Numbered from the stretch's first letter, positions 33,817-42,239 are shown. The stretch is DNA of 64,000 bases from Streptomyces sp. NBC_00094 (GCF_026343125.1 NZ_JAPEMB010000001.1:6515501-6579500); one strand, 5' to 3'. The notes: generated by a model from the letters alone, not told the origin. Numbers and translations are program-made.

Positions 33817-34662
33817 TCAGAGAGTGGAGCCCGGACGGGACTCCTCGTCCAGCCCCGGCAGCAGCCGCAGGGCGAGGATCGATCCGTCGGCGTGCACGGA
33901 GACGGGACCACCCCAGTCCTTGTCAAAGGTGAGACGGGGGCGGACGTGGCGGCTCGCGTGGACGAGGGCACGGTATTCCTCGACGTCGCCCCGGGCGAGC
34001 AGGCGGAAGACCTCCGCGTCCACGCCGGAGAACGCCTCGACGCGGGGGCCGTTGAGACGGAAGACGTGGTCGGTGCCGACGTACTGGGTACCGAGAAGGG
34101 TGTGGGCGGCGTCCTGGATGCTCATGCTGGCCGAGTTCTCGAGGCCGGTGAAGCGTTTGCGGCCCTGTCGGTCGGTCAGGTGGCGGGCGGTGGCGTGGCC
34201 GGAGCCGGTGAAGGCCATGAGGCCCGCCGCAGTGGTGTGGGCCAGGGACTCCTGGAACCAGGCGTAGTCCTTCGCCTGCACGTGGCAGCCCCGTACGGGC
34301 TCCGGCGCCACCAGGCCCTCTGCCGGCGGGTGGATGTCCGGCATCACGTTCGCCTGGCACGGCGGGGCGTTCAGGCTCGCCTCCCGGCCCTCTGCCGGGG
34401 ACAGCCGACCACCACTGCCCGGGGCCTGGAGGGCGTGGACGGTCATCGTGCCGCCGTCCGTCGGGAGCTGCGTGCTGAACAGCAGGCCGGGGGTCTCGTT
34501 CCAGGCGCCGATGTGGACCGCTTCTGTGTGGGCCGAAGCAGAGGCCAGCTGCTCGGCGGACGTGGCGGAGTCGCTGTGGTTGCCCTTGCAGGCGAGGGGG
34601 ATGACGAGAGGCGGCCGACTGCCCGCGGATGGCGTCCTGCGGCCAGGCCGGCTGAGCGTCAT
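33817..34662 (-). CDS. Hypothetical protein, start or frame uncertain
   Basis: I do not recognise this family. From the ATG at 34662 the product is 281 residues, cytoplasmic, with the motifs PLVIPLACKGNHSDSATSAE, HIGAWNETPGLLFSTQ, HVQAKDYAWFQESLAHTT and LARGDVEEYRALVHASRHVRP. No ribosome site precedes that ATG. A TTG at 34693 in another frame has GAAGGAG at ideal spacing and would encode METATPIPSPDDAQPAWPQ, so the gene may carry a frameshift near 34620 that separates its true start from the body. It is transcribed toward the Nudix gene and away from the XRE gene. Confidence 0.6.
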   Translation of the reverse strand: MTLSRPGRRTPSAGSRPPLVIPLACKGNHSDSATSAEQLASASAHTEAVHIGAWNETPGLLFSTQLPTDGGTMTVHALQAPGSGGRLSPAEGREASLNAPPCQANVMPDIHPPAEGLVAPEPVRGCHVQAKDYAWFQESLAHTTAAGLMAFTGSGHATARHLTDRQGRKRFTGLENSASMSIQDAAHTLLGTQYVGTDHVFRLNGPRVEAFSGVDAEVFRLLARGDVEEYRALVHASRHVRPRLTFDKDWGGPVSVHADGSILALRLLPGLDEESRPGSTL

Positions 34663-34979
34663 CGGGGGAAGGTATCGGGGTGGCGGTTTCCAAGGGGCGG
34701 CTCCTTCGGCGGTCGCGTCGAGAGACCGCATGGGGAATTGGAGGAATCCGGCGGGGCCGGCGTGTGTGGCCAACACAGCCACACCCGGTGCGGGAAGTCC
34801 AGCTTTAGGGCCGGAATTCGTTAAAGGTTGCAGGTTCGCCGCGTCGGCGGTCCGGCAACTGTAGGGGTGAAATCCCGGTTGCCGAAATCGCTGCCGAAAA
34901 TTCCCGTGTGATCCGGATCGCTCACGGCAGACGGGAAAACCCTTCCCGAGCGGCCGATGCGCAAGCTACAACACCACCC

Positions 34980-35258
34980 ATGCCGCCACGCCCGCTCGAA
35001 ATCGGACCCGCCGGACATGTCGCCGCCCAGGCCATCGAACGCATCCGCATGGCCCGCGGTTACTCCCAGCGCCAGCTTGCCGCCCGCGTCACCGCACTCG
35101 GCCGACCCATGACCTTCACCGCGCTGTCCCGCATCGAACGCGCCGTCCGGCGCTGCGACATCGACGACCTCGTCGCCATCGCGGCCGCCCTCGGACCCCA
35201 GGCTCTCCTCGCCGATACCCGCGCACCCTCAGAGGTGGCCGGAGTGGGCGAAAGGTAG
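34980..35258 (+). CDS. XRE-family (HTH_3) transcriptional regulator
   Basis: The 92-residue protein is essentially one HTH domain: AAQAIERIRMARGYSQRQLA, ARVTALGRPMTFTALSRIER and IDDLVAIAAALG. No Shine-Dalgarno precedes the ATG (GCAAGCTACAACACCACCC), so it may be translated from a leaderless or short-leader mRNA. It is divergent from the unknown gene on the left and precedes the xis-int genes, so it may govern the element. Confidence 0.85.
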   Translation: MPPRPLEIGPAGHVAAQAIERIRMARGYSQRQLAARVTALGRPMTFTALSRIERAVRRCDIDDLVAIAAALGPQALLADTRAPSEVAGVGER

Positions 35259-35264
35259 CCGACG

Positions 35265-35289
35265 ATCCCCGGTTAGCCTAACCGGGGAT
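35265..35289. terminator. Hairpin terminator after the XRE gene
   Basis: ATCCCCGGTTA (35265-35275) and its perfect complement (35279-35289) form an 11-bp stem with a 3-nt loop, seven bases after the stop codon. Confidence 0.75.
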
Positions 35290-35376
35290 TCTCCGGATCA
35301 TTGGTCGTCCCGGCACGCCCTTCCATCGAGGCGTTCTGATTCGTCCTGTCCTGCTCACCGATTTAAGGAATCTCGT

Positions 35377-35694
35377 TTGTCCGTCGTCACCCATATTTCC
35401 TCTCCTGGTATGCCCCTAGTCGAATACCTCCGCACTATCGATCGAGCATTTCTCGGAGTGAAGGACGCGGCGGCATATCTTGGGATCTCGCCGCGCACGT
35501 TGTACATCTGGCGGCACCGTCGACAAGGGCCGCCGAGCTTCCGACTGGGCGCCCGCGGACGAGTGACGTACCGGCTCGATGCCCTCGACGCGTGGGTGCG
35601 CGAGCAGGAGCGGGCGGACTCCCGCTCCAATCCCCTCCTGAACCCCGCGAACGCCGTGCCGCAGCGCCGCGCCGACTGCACGGCCACCGCCTGA
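35377..35694 (+). CDS. xis: Excisionase-like MerR/HTH_17 protein
   Basis: The 105-residue protein has a winged-helix DNA-binding domain of the excisionase/HTH_17 type: FLGVKDAAAYLGISPRTLYIWRHRRQGPPSFRLGARGRVTYRLDALDAWVREQE. The TTG at 35377 is chosen because AAGGAA lies six bases upstream; an ATG at 35410 would also keep the domain. It sits 48 bp before the integrase gene, the usual xis-int order in actinobacterial integrative elements. Confidence 0.82.
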   Translation: MSVVTHISSPGMPLVEYLRTIDRAFLGVKDAAAYLGISPRTLYIWRHRRQGPPSFRLGARGRVTYRLDALDAWVREQERADSRSNPLLNPANAVPQRRADCTATA

Positions 35695-35742
35695 CCCTCC
35701 ACCTGGCAGACAGCTGCCGAACGTCTATCTGCGAGGAGATAC

Positions 35743-36989
35743 TTGGCCGGCTACATCGAAGACCGCTGGATCAACAAGAAGCGGGACCCCGTGACCGGCA
35801 AGCGGGAACGCACCGCCCGCTACGGGAAGGGCACTCGATACCGTGTCGCCGGAATCCCTGGCGTCCGGGACATGTCGTTCGATGTCCTGGAGGACGCCAA
35901 GGCGTGGCTGCGCCGCGCCGGCACCGACAGCGAACGCGGAGAGTTCGTGGACCCGCGCGACGGATCCATCACCGTCGCCGACTATGTCACCCGCTACTGG
36001 AAGGTGGGTGTGCGGGGTGCGCCGGGCACGGTCAAGCGGATCGATGAGCGCGTACGGCTCCATGTCCTGCCCCATCTTGGTGAGGTGGCGCTCAGGGATG
36101 TGTCCGCGACCGTCCTGCGCGGCTACATCGCCACCCTCGAAGGCGAATGCGCACCTCGGTACGCCCGGCAGATCCTCACCTCCCTCTCGAACATCTTCGA
36201 GACGGCGATCGACGACAAGCGGCTCGTCCGCAACCCCATGCGTGCCAAGTCGGTGCGTTGGCCCAAGGCGCCCGAGGACCAGCGGGAAGCATGGTCCTTG
36301 GAGACCGCGCAGTGCGTATGGGACGTCATCAACCCGCGCTACCGGATCGCGGTGGTCCTCGCCCTCGGGTGCGGCCTACGGCAAGGCGAGGTCTTCGGCC
36401 TCTCGCCGCAGGACATCGACTTCGAGCGCGGCGTCATCCGCGTACGACGGCAGGTGCAACTGCTCAATGGCCGCTTGTACTTCACCCTGCCCAAGGGTGG
36501 GAAGACCCGCGTCGTCGACATGCCCCGCTCGGTTGCCACAGAGCTGGCCGCCCATTTCCTGCAGTAACCGGCCGTGGAGGTCGAGCTGCCGTGGGGCGGA
36601 CCGGAGCCCGAGCGGGAGAGGCGAGCCTTCCCGCTCGTTCTGACCACGACGTAGGGGAACGCCATCCGGGCGAATGTCTTCAACGTCGAGGTGTGGAAGC
36701 CCGGGCTCGCGAAAGCCGGGGTCATCCCATGCGGGAGAAGGGCGGGAGCTGGAAGGCTTCCCGCAAGGACGGCTTCCACATCCTCCGGCACACGTACGCC
36801 TCGATCATCCTCGAAGCCGGAGAGTCCGTGGTCACTCTCGCCCGATGGCTTGGCCACTCCAGCCCGACCATCACCCTCGACCACTACGCCCACTTCATGC
36901 CGGAGGCCGGCGGCAAGGGCAGGGCAGCCGTCGACGCGCTGCTCGGCGTGGTCCCCGAGTATGTCCCGGAGAACCTCACCTTGGCGTGA
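35743..36989 (+). pseudogene. int: Tyrosine integrase, broken by two stops and a frameshift
   Basis: A TTG after GAGGAG starts a phage-type integrase: AP2-like N-domain (GYIEDRWINKKRDPVTGKRERTARYGKGTRYRVAG), SAM-like core-binding domain, and catalytic Arg in LGCGLRQGEVFGL. The frame stops at TAA 36565 (HFLQ*PAVEVELPWGG), again at TAG 36652 (VLTTT*GNAIRANV), then shifts by one base near 36728 to HILRHTYAS, LARWLGHSSPTITLDHYAHF, which carry the remaining His, Arg and Tyr. All parts align with one ancestral gene of about 415 codons. The catalytic tetrad is split, so the element should not excise by itself. Confidence 0.88.
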
Positions 36990-36992
36990 GCG

Positions 36993-37024
36993 AGCGGGGG
37001 CACAGCACACGCTGTGCCCCCGCT
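36993..37024. terminator. Hairpin terminator after the integrase
   Basis: A perfect 14-bp stem (36993-37006 and 37011-37024, AGCGGGGGCACAGC) with a 4-nt loop follows the last integrase codon by a few bases. Confidence 0.8.
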
Positions 37025-37180
37025 GTCGTTGGGCTGCCTGTCGGGTTCGGCCGGTGAGGCTCTTGCGGCGGACCCGCACTCCGTACTTCGTTCCCTTTGA
37101 CGACAACCCCCCGTCTCGGTCGCCGGCCGTCCCCAAGACCTCGGGCGTTTTCTGGACGGCCATGCGCTCTTGCGGGTGTC

Positions 37181-37882
37181 TCACCAGTGGGTGAGGTCAA
37201 AGACGCCGGCAGGGGCATAGGGGTCTACGGCGGAGGAGCGGTTGCCGTCGAGTTCGTCGGGGACGAGTGAGGGCAGTGCGGCCATGAGGGCCGTGTTGCC
37301 GACACGGACTCGGCCGTTCAGGTCGAGGAGGGAGACGTCGAGCCCGAGGGGGCCTGCGGTGTCGGGTGCGGTGACGTACAAGCGCGCGGTGGTGTCGTCC
37401 TGCAGGAGGAAGCCGTCCAGTCGCAGGTGACTCCTGTCGTCCGGCTTGTCTTCGGGCTGAAGCATCAAGGCGGAGGCGTGGAGGGCGTCTCCGAGCTCGA
37501 ACGTGACCTGGTCGAGGGCGTCGAGCACGTGTCGACGGGCGTCCGCGATCGGGATGCCCACGGGGTCGGTGTCGTCGGGTGCGGGGGGATGGACGAGGAC
37601 CTGCCGGAGAGCTGCGACCAGGTGGGTCCAGGGAATGTTGTCGCCTCGTGGATGGATCAGAGGCACGTCGTACGCGACCGAGCGCTCCAGGCGACGGCCA
37701 TCCCAGAGCACGACACGGGTGATGCCTCGTCGTTCCGGGGGCAGCAGCACACCGCGGACGAGCCACACGTCGGTGGTGCCCGAGAGTGGCGCCGATGCGA
37801 AGCGGAGCAGTTGCCACATCAGGATGCGGTGCAGGTCCGCCAGTCTCTCGCCGTCCCACTCCGGTGACAGCTCCTCGGTCAT
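37181..37882 (-). CDS. Hypothetical protein (233 residues)
   Basis: I do not recognise the family. The protein is cytoplasmic, acidic, with motifs DLHRILMWQLLRFASAPLSG, VWLVRGVLLPPERRGITRVV, HVLDALDQVTFELGDALHAS and GLDVSLLDLNGRVRVGNTAL. Its ATG overlaps the stop of the secreted upstream protein by four bases (ATGA), so the pair is translationally coupled. A small protein with an immunity-like or partner role to the secreted protein is possible, but nothing in the sequence proves it. Confidence 0.75.
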   Translation of the reverse strand: MTEELSPEWDGERLADLHRILMWQLLRFASAPLSGTTDVWLVRGVLLPPERRGITRVVLWDGRRLERSVAYDVPLIHPRGDNIPWTHLVAALRQVLVHPPAPDDTDPVGIPIADARRHVLDALDQVTFELGDALHASALMLQPEDKPDDRSHLRLDGFLLQDDTTARLYVTAPDTAGPLGLDVSLLDLNGRVRVGNTALMAALPSLVPDELDGNRSSAVDPYAPAGVFDLTHW

Positions 37883-38475
37883 GTCTGGTTGACCTTGTCG
37901 GGGCAGCGGTTGCGGGGGACGCTGCGGCAGTAGGCCGTGATGACGCCGATCTTGGCGTTTCTGTCGCTGAGGGAGTATCGGTTGTCCGCCGTCTGCCAGT
38001 GGTACTGGACGATGATGCGGATGTTGGCGATCTTGCGGGGCGGATCGAGCAGCCCGCCTTTTGCTACGAGGGCACCGTCGTAGACGAGCCGGTGCGGTTT
38101 GTCCCTGCTCGTCGTCGGGTTGCTGGTGCCGCCGATGATCTTCTTGACGACGTCGGGGTTCGTGATGTTGTGCGGGCTGGAGAAGTGCTTCCAGCCAAGT
38201 TCGTTGTTTCCGACCCGGGTCGGTACCACCTTGCCGCGTCGGTCCGTGCTGTTGAACTTCACCGTGGCCCAGCCCGGAGCCGCCGAGGCGGCTTCCGAGC
38301 TCTCGATACGGGGCGTCGCCACAGGCGGTGCGGCGGCCCGCCCCCGACTGCCGAGCATCTCCTCGTACTGCTCGTTCGACATCACGGTCAGCTCCTCCAG
38401 CTCGTCCATGGCTTGTGCGGGAGTGCTGCCGAGGACGAGGGCTGTGGTGACGGCGAATGCGCTGAGACGAAGCAA
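37879..38475 (-). CDS. Secreted hypothetical protein (198 residues)
   Basis: The TTG at 38475 is chosen because GGAGG lies six bases upstream; a TTG two codons earlier abuts the ribosome site. A signal peptide (LLRLSAFAVTTALVLGSTPAQA) is followed by a linker rich in Ala, Glu and Pro. The C-terminal domain contains KHFSSPHNITNPDVVKKIIG, IRIIVQYHWQTADNRYSLSD, and a two-Cys end ITAYCRSVPRNRCPDKVNQT that could form a disulphide. The family is not recognised. It is coupled to the cytoplasmic partner gene, which fits an exported effector with a co-expressed companion, but that is inference. Confidence 0.7.
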   Translation of the reverse strand: MLRLSAFAVTTALVLGSTPAQAMDELEELTVMSNEQYEEMLGSRGRAAAPPVATPRIESSEAASAAPGWATVKFNSTDRRGKVVPTRVGNNELGWKHFSSPHNITNPDVVKKIIGGTSNPTTSRDKPHRLVYDGALVAKGGLLDPPRKIANIRIIVQYHWQTADNRYSLSDRNAKIGVITAYCRSVPRNRCPDKVNQT

Positions 38476-38590
38476 GGACAACCTCCGGACGAACGTGATC
38501 CAAGGCGATCTGCTGACGCCTCACCGTAGCCGTTCGTCACGGAGAGTTTTCGGAGGCCGGGAGAGTCCTGTGGTCTGGGAGGCTGCGGCC

Positions 38591-38645
38591 CGCAGCCTCG
38601 GCGTCGCCAATTCTCCCCGGATTCTCCCCAGGGGCTTCTGAAGGT
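38591..38645. repeat. Right-end arm-type repeats of the element
   Basis: TTCTCCCCGG (38611) and TTCTCCCCAG (38622) are direct repeats at 11-bp spacing, within a stretch (GCAGCCTC before, CTTCTGAAGG after) that matches the left-end copy at about 25019-25070 in the same orientation. Confidence 0.6.
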
Positions 38646-38696
38646 GACATCCGAAGTTTGCTCATGCGAAGTAGATCAAGAGTCTGGGGTGGGTGG

Positions 38697-39806
38697 CTAC
38701 AGCCAGTCCTTCTTCTTGAAGACCACGTACAGGCTCGTGCACACCACCGCCATCAGCACCACTGCGAACGGATACCCGCCCGCCCAGTGCAGCTCCGGCA
38801 TGTTGTCGAAGTTCATCCCGTAGATCGTTCCCACCAGCGTGGGTGCGAACAGGATGGCCGCCCACGACGAGATCTTCTTGATCTCCTCGTTCTGTTCGAA
38901 GCCGGCTTCCGCCAAGGCGCGCATTTCCGCGTTCTGTTGTTGCGTGACCAGGGTCGCGTTGACCGTGAGGATGTCCGTCAGGGCCTGGCGGAAGCCGTCC
39001 ACGCGTTCGCTGGTGTGGGTGACGTGGTCCGCGACGTCGCGGAGGTAGCGCTGGAGTTCCTCGTCCGTGCCGTACTTGGCGAAGCCGGCCATCAGGCCGT
39101 GGAGCATGCCCACCAGAGGGCGGGTGGCCCGTTGGAACTCGACCATTTCGCGGGAGAGTTCGTAGATACGGCGGGACACCGCCGGGTCTCCGCCAAAGAC
39201 CTCCGTCTCGATCTCGTCGATGTCGTTCTGGACGCCGGCCACCACCGGGGCGTAGCCGTCGACCACCGCGTCGAGGATCGCGTACAGGACCGCTTCCGGG
39301 CCCAGGGCCAGGAGGTCCGGGTTCTCCTCCATGCGGCGGCGGACCGAGGAGAGGTCGGGGGCCGCGCCGTGGCGGACCGTGATCAGGAAGTCCGGGCCCA
39401 CGAAGATGTGGAGCTCGCCGAAGTCGACCTCCTCCTGGGCGTCCAGGTACCGGGCGGCGCGCAGGACGACGAAGAGGGTGTCGCCGTACCGCTCCAGCTT
39501 CGGGCGCTGGTGGGCCTCCAGCGCGTCCTCCACCGCCAGCTCGTGGAGATCGAACTCGGCTGCCAGGGAGTGGAGTTCCGCCTCGGTCGGGCGTTGCAGG
39601 CCGATCCAGGCCATGCCGTCCGGGTGCTCGCGCAGCTGGCGGAACGTGTCCGCGAGCGTGGTGGGGGAGGAGACGCGTCGACCGTCTCGGTACAGGCTCG
39701 CCTGCACCATGCTCGGCCCGTCCGTGGGGTGGGGCGCCGATGACGGCCCGGGCGGCGGTTCCGGATGGCGGCGCCAGGCCGCGCGGGGGTGGCGGTCGGA
39801 CGACAC
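38697..39806 (-). CDS. corA: CorA-family magnesium/cobalt transporter
   Basis: The GTG at 39806 (GGAGG upstream) gives 369 residues, normal for CorA; in-frame codons further up run through a simple repeat. The N-terminal cytoplasmic funnel (SLYRDGRRVSSPTTLADTFR, HELAVEDALEAHQRPKLERY) is followed by the long stalk helix and two C-terminal membrane segments with the pore signature YGMN in PTLVGTIYGMNFDNMPELHW and a basic FKKKDWL end. It forms a pentameric Mg2+ channel in the membrane. By the insertion model, the last ~60 codons come from the element and the rest is the native gene. Confidence 0.92.
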   Translation of the reverse strand: MSSDRHPRAAWRRHPEPPPGPSSAPHPTDGPSMVQASLYRDGRRVSSPTTLADTFRQLREHPDGMAWIGLQRPTEAELHSLAAEFDLHELAVEDALEAHQRPKLERYGDTLFVVLRAARYLDAQEEVDFGELHIFVGPDFLITVRHGAAPDLSSVRRRMEENPDLLALGPEAVLYAILDAVVDGYAPVVAGVQNDIDEIETEVFGGDPAVSRRIYELSREMVEFQRATRPLVGMLHGLMAGFAKYGTDEELQRYLRDVADHVTHTSERVDGFRQALTDILTVNATLVTQQQNAEMRALAEAGFEQNEEIKKISSWAAILFAPTLVGTIYGMNFDNMPELHWAGGYPFAVVLMAVVCTSLYVVFKKKDWL

Positions 39807-39865
39807 GGGGCTTTCGCCTCCCGGGAGTGTCGGTGGGTTCTTGGTTCTGTCGGTGTCGGTGTCGT

Positions 39866-39893
39866 GGTCTCGGTCTCGGTCTCGGTCTCGGTC
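39866..39893. repeat. Hexanucleotide repeat upstream of corA
   Basis: GGTCTC is repeated in tandem four to five times in the leader upstream of the corA start. It may vary in length by slippage. Confidence 0.55.
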
Positions 39894-40027
39894 GTGGTGG
39901 CAGTGGTGGCCTCGGTGGGGCGTTTGGGGCTTTGGGTAGGATATCCGGCGGTCATCCTCGCGGCTCGGGAAGCTCTCCCGCGCATTGCGGAACGCTTCTG
40001 TCCGCAAGGCGCCGTAGCGTGCCGTCC

Positions 40028-41179
40028 ATGGCCTCCACGACGAAGCACCCGGTCCTCAGCCCCCGCGCCCTGAACCGCGCCACCCTCGACCGTCAGCTGC
40101 TCCTCCGCCGCGCCCCGCTCGGCGTCGAGGACGCCGTGGCCCATCTGCTCGGGCTCCAGGCACAGAACACCAAGCCCCCGTACTACGCCCTCGCCGCCCG
40201 TCTCGAAGGATTCCGGCCCGAGCAGCTGTCCGCGCTCATGGAGTCCCACGCCGTCGCCCGCATCGTGACCATGCGCTCCACCGTGCACACCCACACGGCC
40301 CGGGACGCCGTCGCCCTCCGTCGGCTCGTGCAGCCGGGGGCCATCGACCGGGAGCTCGCGATCTTCGTCGCCCGCAAGGGGCTGGACGGCGTCGACCTCG
40401 ACCGGCTCGCCCGGCTCGCCCGCGAGCTCGTCGTGGAGCGGCCCCGTACCCCCAAGCAGCTCCGCGAGGAGCTCCTCAAGGAGTGGCCCGGCGCCGACCC
40501 GCAGTCCCTCTCGCTCGCCGCCCGCTGCCTCCTTCCCCTCGTCCAGGTCACCCCGCGCGGCCTCTGGGGGCGCGGCGGGCAGGTCGCCCTCACCACCACC
40601 GACACCTGGTTCGGCGACGAGGTCCCGGTGGAGACCGCGGACGTCGACGAGACCGTGGTGCGTTACCTCGCCGCCTTCGGGCCCGCCTCCGTCAAGGACA
40701 TGCAGACCTGGAGCGGTCTGACCCGCCTCCGCGAGGCCTTCGAACGCCTGCGGCCCCAGCTCCTCGTCTTCCAGGACCAGCGCGGCACCGAGCTGTTCGA
40801 CCTCCCCGACGCGCCCCGCCCCGACGAGGACACACCCGCCCCGCCCCGCTTCCTGCCCGAGTTCGACAACCTGCTCCTGTCGCACGCCGACCGCACCCGC
40901 GTCGTCACCCCCGAGGGCCGCTCCCGCACCTGGAAAGGCAACCGGGCCTTCTCCGTCTTCCTCCTCGACGGCCTCCTCGCCGGCCTCTGGCACCTGGACG
41001 AGACCGAGGAGCGCGTCACCATGAGGATCGAGCCTTTCGGCGCGATCGACCGAGGTCAGCGGGGGGAGCTTCTCGCCGAGGCCGAGCGGACCCTGCGGAT
41101 CATGGCCCCGCAGGGCCTTTCGCACGGGTACGAGATCGTCTTCCAGGAGCCGGGAAGTCCGTCCACCGGAGTCTCGTGA
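40028..41179 (+). CDS. AlkZ/YcaQ-like DNA glycosylase (HTH_42 family)
   Basis: The 383-residue protein belongs to the winged-helix DNA-binding family that includes the interstrand-crosslink glycosylase AlkZ. It has the catalytic Q-x-Q motif in HLLGLQAQNTKPPYYALAARLEGF (Q44, Q46), followed by MRSTVHTHTARDA, RPRTPKQLREELLKEWPGA, and the C-terminal FLPEFDNLLLSHADRTRV, typical of the family. It should excise alkylated or crosslinked bases, or serve resistance to a DNA-alkylating metabolite. It is divergent from corA; its ATG lacks a strong ribosome site. Confidence 0.88.
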   Translation: MASTTKHPVLSPRALNRATLDRQLLLRRAPLGVEDAVAHLLGLQAQNTKPPYYALAARLEGFRPEQLSALMESHAVARIVTMRSTVHTHTARDAVALRRLVQPGAIDRELAIFVARKGLDGVDLDRLARLARELVVERPRTPKQLREELLKEWPGADPQSLSLAARCLLPLVQVTPRGLWGRGGQVALTTTDTWFGDEVPVETADVDETVVRYLAAFGPASVKDMQTWSGLTRLREAFERLRPQLLVFQDQRGTELFDLPDAPRPDEDTPAPPRFLPEFDNLLLSHADRTRVVTPEGRSRTWKGNRAFSVFLLDGLLAGLWHLDETEERVTMRIEPFGAIDRGQRGELLAEAERTLRIMAPQGLSHGYEIVFQEPGSPSTGVS

Positions 41180-41276
41180 TCCGGGGGGAGGGGCGCCGGT
41201 GGCCCCGCGAATGTAGGGCCTGCCCGCGACCCGTAGGGCCTGTCCGCGGCCGCCTTGTAGCGGCCTGTCCGCGGCC

Positions 41277-42110
41277 TCACGGCAGCGCGCCCGCCCTGCG
41301 CGCCGCCACCACCGCCTCCAGACGGGTGTGCGCGCCCAGCTTCCGCATCGCCGAGCGCAGATAGCCCTTCACCGTCTCCGGTCGCAGCCCGAGGCGCGCC
41401 GCCGCCGCCGCGTTCGTCGCCCCCAAGGCCACCGCCGCCAGCACGTCCGTCTCGCGCGGGGTCAGCGTCACCCCGGGGACGTGCGCCCCCGCGACCGGCG
41501 ACACCGACGCGCCGGAGGCCGACCCCAGGAGCCCGCACACCTCCAGCAGCCGTTCCCGAAGCTCAGGATCGGCCACCCGGGGCGCCAGCGCGCGCAGGTC
41601 CCCGTACGCCTGCCGCACCTCCTCCCAGGACGGTTCCGACGGGGGCGGGGCCGGCAGCTGCCGCGTCTCGTCCCGTACGACGAGTGCCTGCTCCAGGTCC
41701 CGCGCCGCCGCGACCGCCGCGTCGAAGACCCGCTCGCCGATCGGCAGCGCGTCGCGCAGGGCCCCGTACATCACACCGCGCATCTTGCGGCGGACCACGA
41801 CCGGCACCGCGATCACCGAGCGCAGTCCCTCCGCCGAGACCGGCCCGTCGTACTCGTGGGTGATGTGCCGCGCCGAGGGGTAGTCCGTCACCGCGCACGG
41901 CCGGGAGAGGGCCAGGCACTTCCCCCCGAGGCCCGAGCCGGTCGAGATCGCGAGGCCCCGCAGCGCCGGTGTCACCGCCCCGTTCAGTTCGTCGATCCGC
42001 AGCGCGCGGCCGTCGCGGAGCAGGCCCCCGAACACGACCGGGAGCCCGGTGGTGCGGCGCAGCCGCGACAGCGCGCCGCGCAGCTCCACCGATTCGACGT
42101 GCTCACGCAC
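41277..42110 (-). CDS. GAF-domain LuxR-type transcriptional regulator
   Basis: The GTG at 42110 is preceded by GAAGGAGAG; upstream in-frame codons are minisatellite sequence and are excluded. The 277-residue product has a GAF-like sensory domain (GLAISTGSGLGGKCLALSRPCAVTDYPSARHITHEYDGPVSAEGLRSVIAVPV) and a C-terminal LuxR HTH (VTLTPRETDVLAAVALGATNAAAAARLGLRPETVKGYLRSAMRKLGAHTRLEAV). It is divergent from two acyl-CoA ligase genes, its likely targets, perhaps responding to an aromatic or acyl compound. Confidence 0.87.
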   Translation of the reverse strand: MREHVESVELRGALSRLRRTTGLPVVFGGLLRDGRALRIDELNGAVTPALRGLAISTGSGLGGKCLALSRPCAVTDYPSARHITHEYDGPVSAEGLRSVIAVPVVVRRKMRGVMYGALRDALPIGERVFDAAVAAARDLEQALVVRDETRQLPAPPPSEPSWEEVRQAYGDLRALAPRVADPELRERLLEVCGLLGSASGASVSPVAGAHVPGVTLTPRETDVLAAVALGATNAAAAARLGLRPETVKGYLRSAMRKLGAHTRLEAVVAARRAGALP

Positions 42111-42121
42111 CGTTCTCTCCT

Positions 42122-42239
42122 TCGACCCTTCGGCCTTCCGACCCTTCGGCCTTCCGACCCTTCGGCCTTCCGACCCTTCGGCCTTCCGACCCTTCGGCCT
42201 TCCGACCCTTCGGCCTTCCGGCCTTCCGACCCTTCGGCC
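42122..42239. repeat. Minisatellite of 16-bp units
   Basis: The unit CCGACCCTTCGGCCTT is repeated about six times head to tail, with a shortened seventh unit near 42218 and a partial eighth. Each unit contains the small dyad CCGA-N4-TCGG. The array occupies nearly the whole space between the regulator's ribosome site and the ligase promoter. Confidence 0.9.

Larger units (their letters stand above)
24875..38881. mobile_element. Putative integrative element in the 3' end of corA (about 14 kb)
   Basis: A displaced corA 3' fragment (left) and a complete corA (right) share the 13-bp GAGATCTTCTTGA at 24875-24887 and 38869-38881, a candidate attachment core. Just inside each end lie paired TTCTCCCC repeats spaced 11 bp apart (25029/25040 and 38611/38622), embedded in a longer similar stretch. 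They look like integrase arm sites on both sides of a former attP. Within are an Xis-like gene and a broken tyrosine integrase. The cargo is unlike the flanking metabolic genes. The exact ends are inferred. Confidence 0.6.

Noticed and set aside
24875..38881. tRNA gene as integration site of the element
   Set aside because: No cloverleaf or tRNA 3' end was found at either border; the duplicated sequence is the corA 3' end.
42122..42239. CRISPR array
   Set aside because: The 16-bp units are directly tandem with no unique spacers and there are no cas genes.
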